A stretch of DNA of 64,000 nt from Rhodovastum sp963714255 (GTDB lineage Bacteria > Pseudomonadota > Alphaproteobacteria > Acetobacterales > Acetobacteraceae). Location: positions 81,855 to 145,854 of the forward strand of contig CAVQNU010000024.1 in NCBI GenBank assembly GCA_963714255.1, written 5' to 3'. A program made the translations under genes and the position numbers. Positions 63,285-64,000 of this stretch are shown piece after piece. The first letter of the stretch is position 1. Each line of letters starts with the position of its first letter. The notes below the pieces were generated by a model, which had not been told where the DNA came from, did no database searches, and saw only the letters and a list, made by a program, of their open reading frames with translations.

Positions 63285-64000
63285 ATGCAGGACGAAACAG
63301 CAGGGGAGGTGCCGAGCTGCCTCGCTGCCTGGATGCAGCCGTTCAGGGACGGGTTCACCGCGCCGACCTGGCAGTATGTACTTGTGCTGGTGATGGGAGC
63401 AATGCTCGTCCCCGATCGACGAACGGTCACCTCTGCATTGCGGGTCATGGGTCTCGCCCAGAGCCCGCACTTTACCAACGACCATCGCCTGTTGAACCGC
63501 AACAAATGGTCTGCCCGGTGGTTAGCCCGTCGCCTGCTCGTCCGGCTCGTTGACGCCTTCGTCCCAGCCGGCGAGCCGATCGTGATCGCCACCGATGACA
63601 CCATCGAGCGGCGCTGGGGAGCCCGAATCAAAGCGCGTGGCATCTACCGCGACTTCGTGCGCTCTTCCCGCGGCCACTTCGTCAAAGCAAGCGGATTGCG
63701 CTGGCTTTCGTTCATGCTGCTGCCCGAGATCAACTGGGCCGGGCGTTGCTGGGCACTGCCGTTCCTTACCGTGCTTGCACCCTCGCAGCGGTATTGGGAA
63801 AAGGACAAGCAGGGCAAACAGAGGACAAAGACGCTCACCGATTGGACCAGGCAGGGCCTGATCCAGACGGCGCTCTGGCTGCCCAATCGTCGTGTCGTCG
63901 CCGTCGGCGATGCCAGCTTCGCCGCGGTCGATCGGCTCAACGACGTGCGACGGTGGGTTACCATGATCACGCGCCTACGGCTCGACGCCGGGCTCTACAA
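63285..64000 (+). CDS. IS701-like DDE transposase, 3' end outside window
   Basis: The open frame from ATG 63285 (MQDETAGEVPSCLAAWMQPF) runs to the window edge without a stop, about 238 residues. It resembles DDE transposases of the IS701 type: PHFTNDHRLLNRNKWSARWL, IATDDTIERRWG (first catalytic Asp), and VVAVGDASFAAVDRL (second Asp region). The Glu would lie beyond the window. A GGGGGAA ribosome site is at 63274-63280. It is divergent from the IS630 remnant. Confidence 0.82.
   Translation, partial: MQDETAGEVPSCLAAWMQPFRDGFTAPTWQYVLVLVMGAMLVPDRRTVTSALRVMGLAQSPHFTNDHRLLNRNKWSARWLARRLLVRLVDAFVPAGEPIVIATDDTIERRWGARIKARGIYRDFVRSSRGHFVKASGLRWLSFMLLPEINWAGRCWALPFLTVLAPSQRYWEKDKQGKQRTKTLTDWTRQGLIQTALWLPNRRVVAVGDASFAAVDRLNDVRRWVTMITRLRLDAGLY

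Overview
The window is high-GC DNA from an alphaproteobacterium. It looks most like a member of the Acetobacteraceae (order Rhodospirillales). The grounds are the SUV3-like helicase/S4/fdxA/carD cluster, a membrane-bound ferritin (MbfA) gene, rsmB beside a heparinase II/III gene, rpsT next to dnaA-dnaN-recF-gyrB, and a complete glgPBCAX-malQ glycogen locus. This is an inference from gene content; no 16S gene or other marker names the species. No tRNA, rRNA or CRISPR array was seen.

Layout. 1-5 kb: the end of an FtsX-type permease, a Bax-inhibitor-1 membrane protein, a strong two-way terminator, then carD with a very long N-terminal extension. 5-8 kb: a reverse-strand helicase-S4-fdxA operon. 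8-19 kb: htpG, a small exported protein, a membrane/spermidine-synthase-like fusion, ampG, a b561 cytochrome, mbfA, purH and a GT4 glycosyltransferase. 19-23.4 kb: an accessory patch holding a broken gene with a PD-(D/E)XK nuclease motif, repeats and lineage-specific small genes. 23.4-33.8 kb: heparinase II/III, rsmB, a DUF2950/DUF3300 pair, pip, DUF423, an RlmM-like methyltransferase, a class A PBP and a GST. 34-45.7 kb: the glycogen operon, ending in a GlgX-MalQ fusion. 45.7-50.1 kb: coaBC, ubiE, mutM, an enoyl-CoA hydratase and rpsT. 50.4-57 kb: dnaA, dnaN, recF and gyrB. 57-64 kb: insertion sequences, including a 4.6-kb IS21-like element nested inside an IS630 transposase with visible 51-bp terminal inverted repeats and a 5-bp target duplication.

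Two themes cut across the window. First, a family of GC-rich palindromic repeats occurs at nine places. Eight of them abut the 3' end of a gene, and two run into the coding frame and supply its last residues and stop. A full ~205-bp unit, present twice, has two double-hairpin modules around a ~70-bp palindromic core bracketed by TTAA. Second, at least three conserved genes (dnaN, glgX-malQ, DUF2950) each carry one apparent extra base. Because dnaN is essential, assembly or base-calling errors should be excluded before any of these genes is called a pseudogene.
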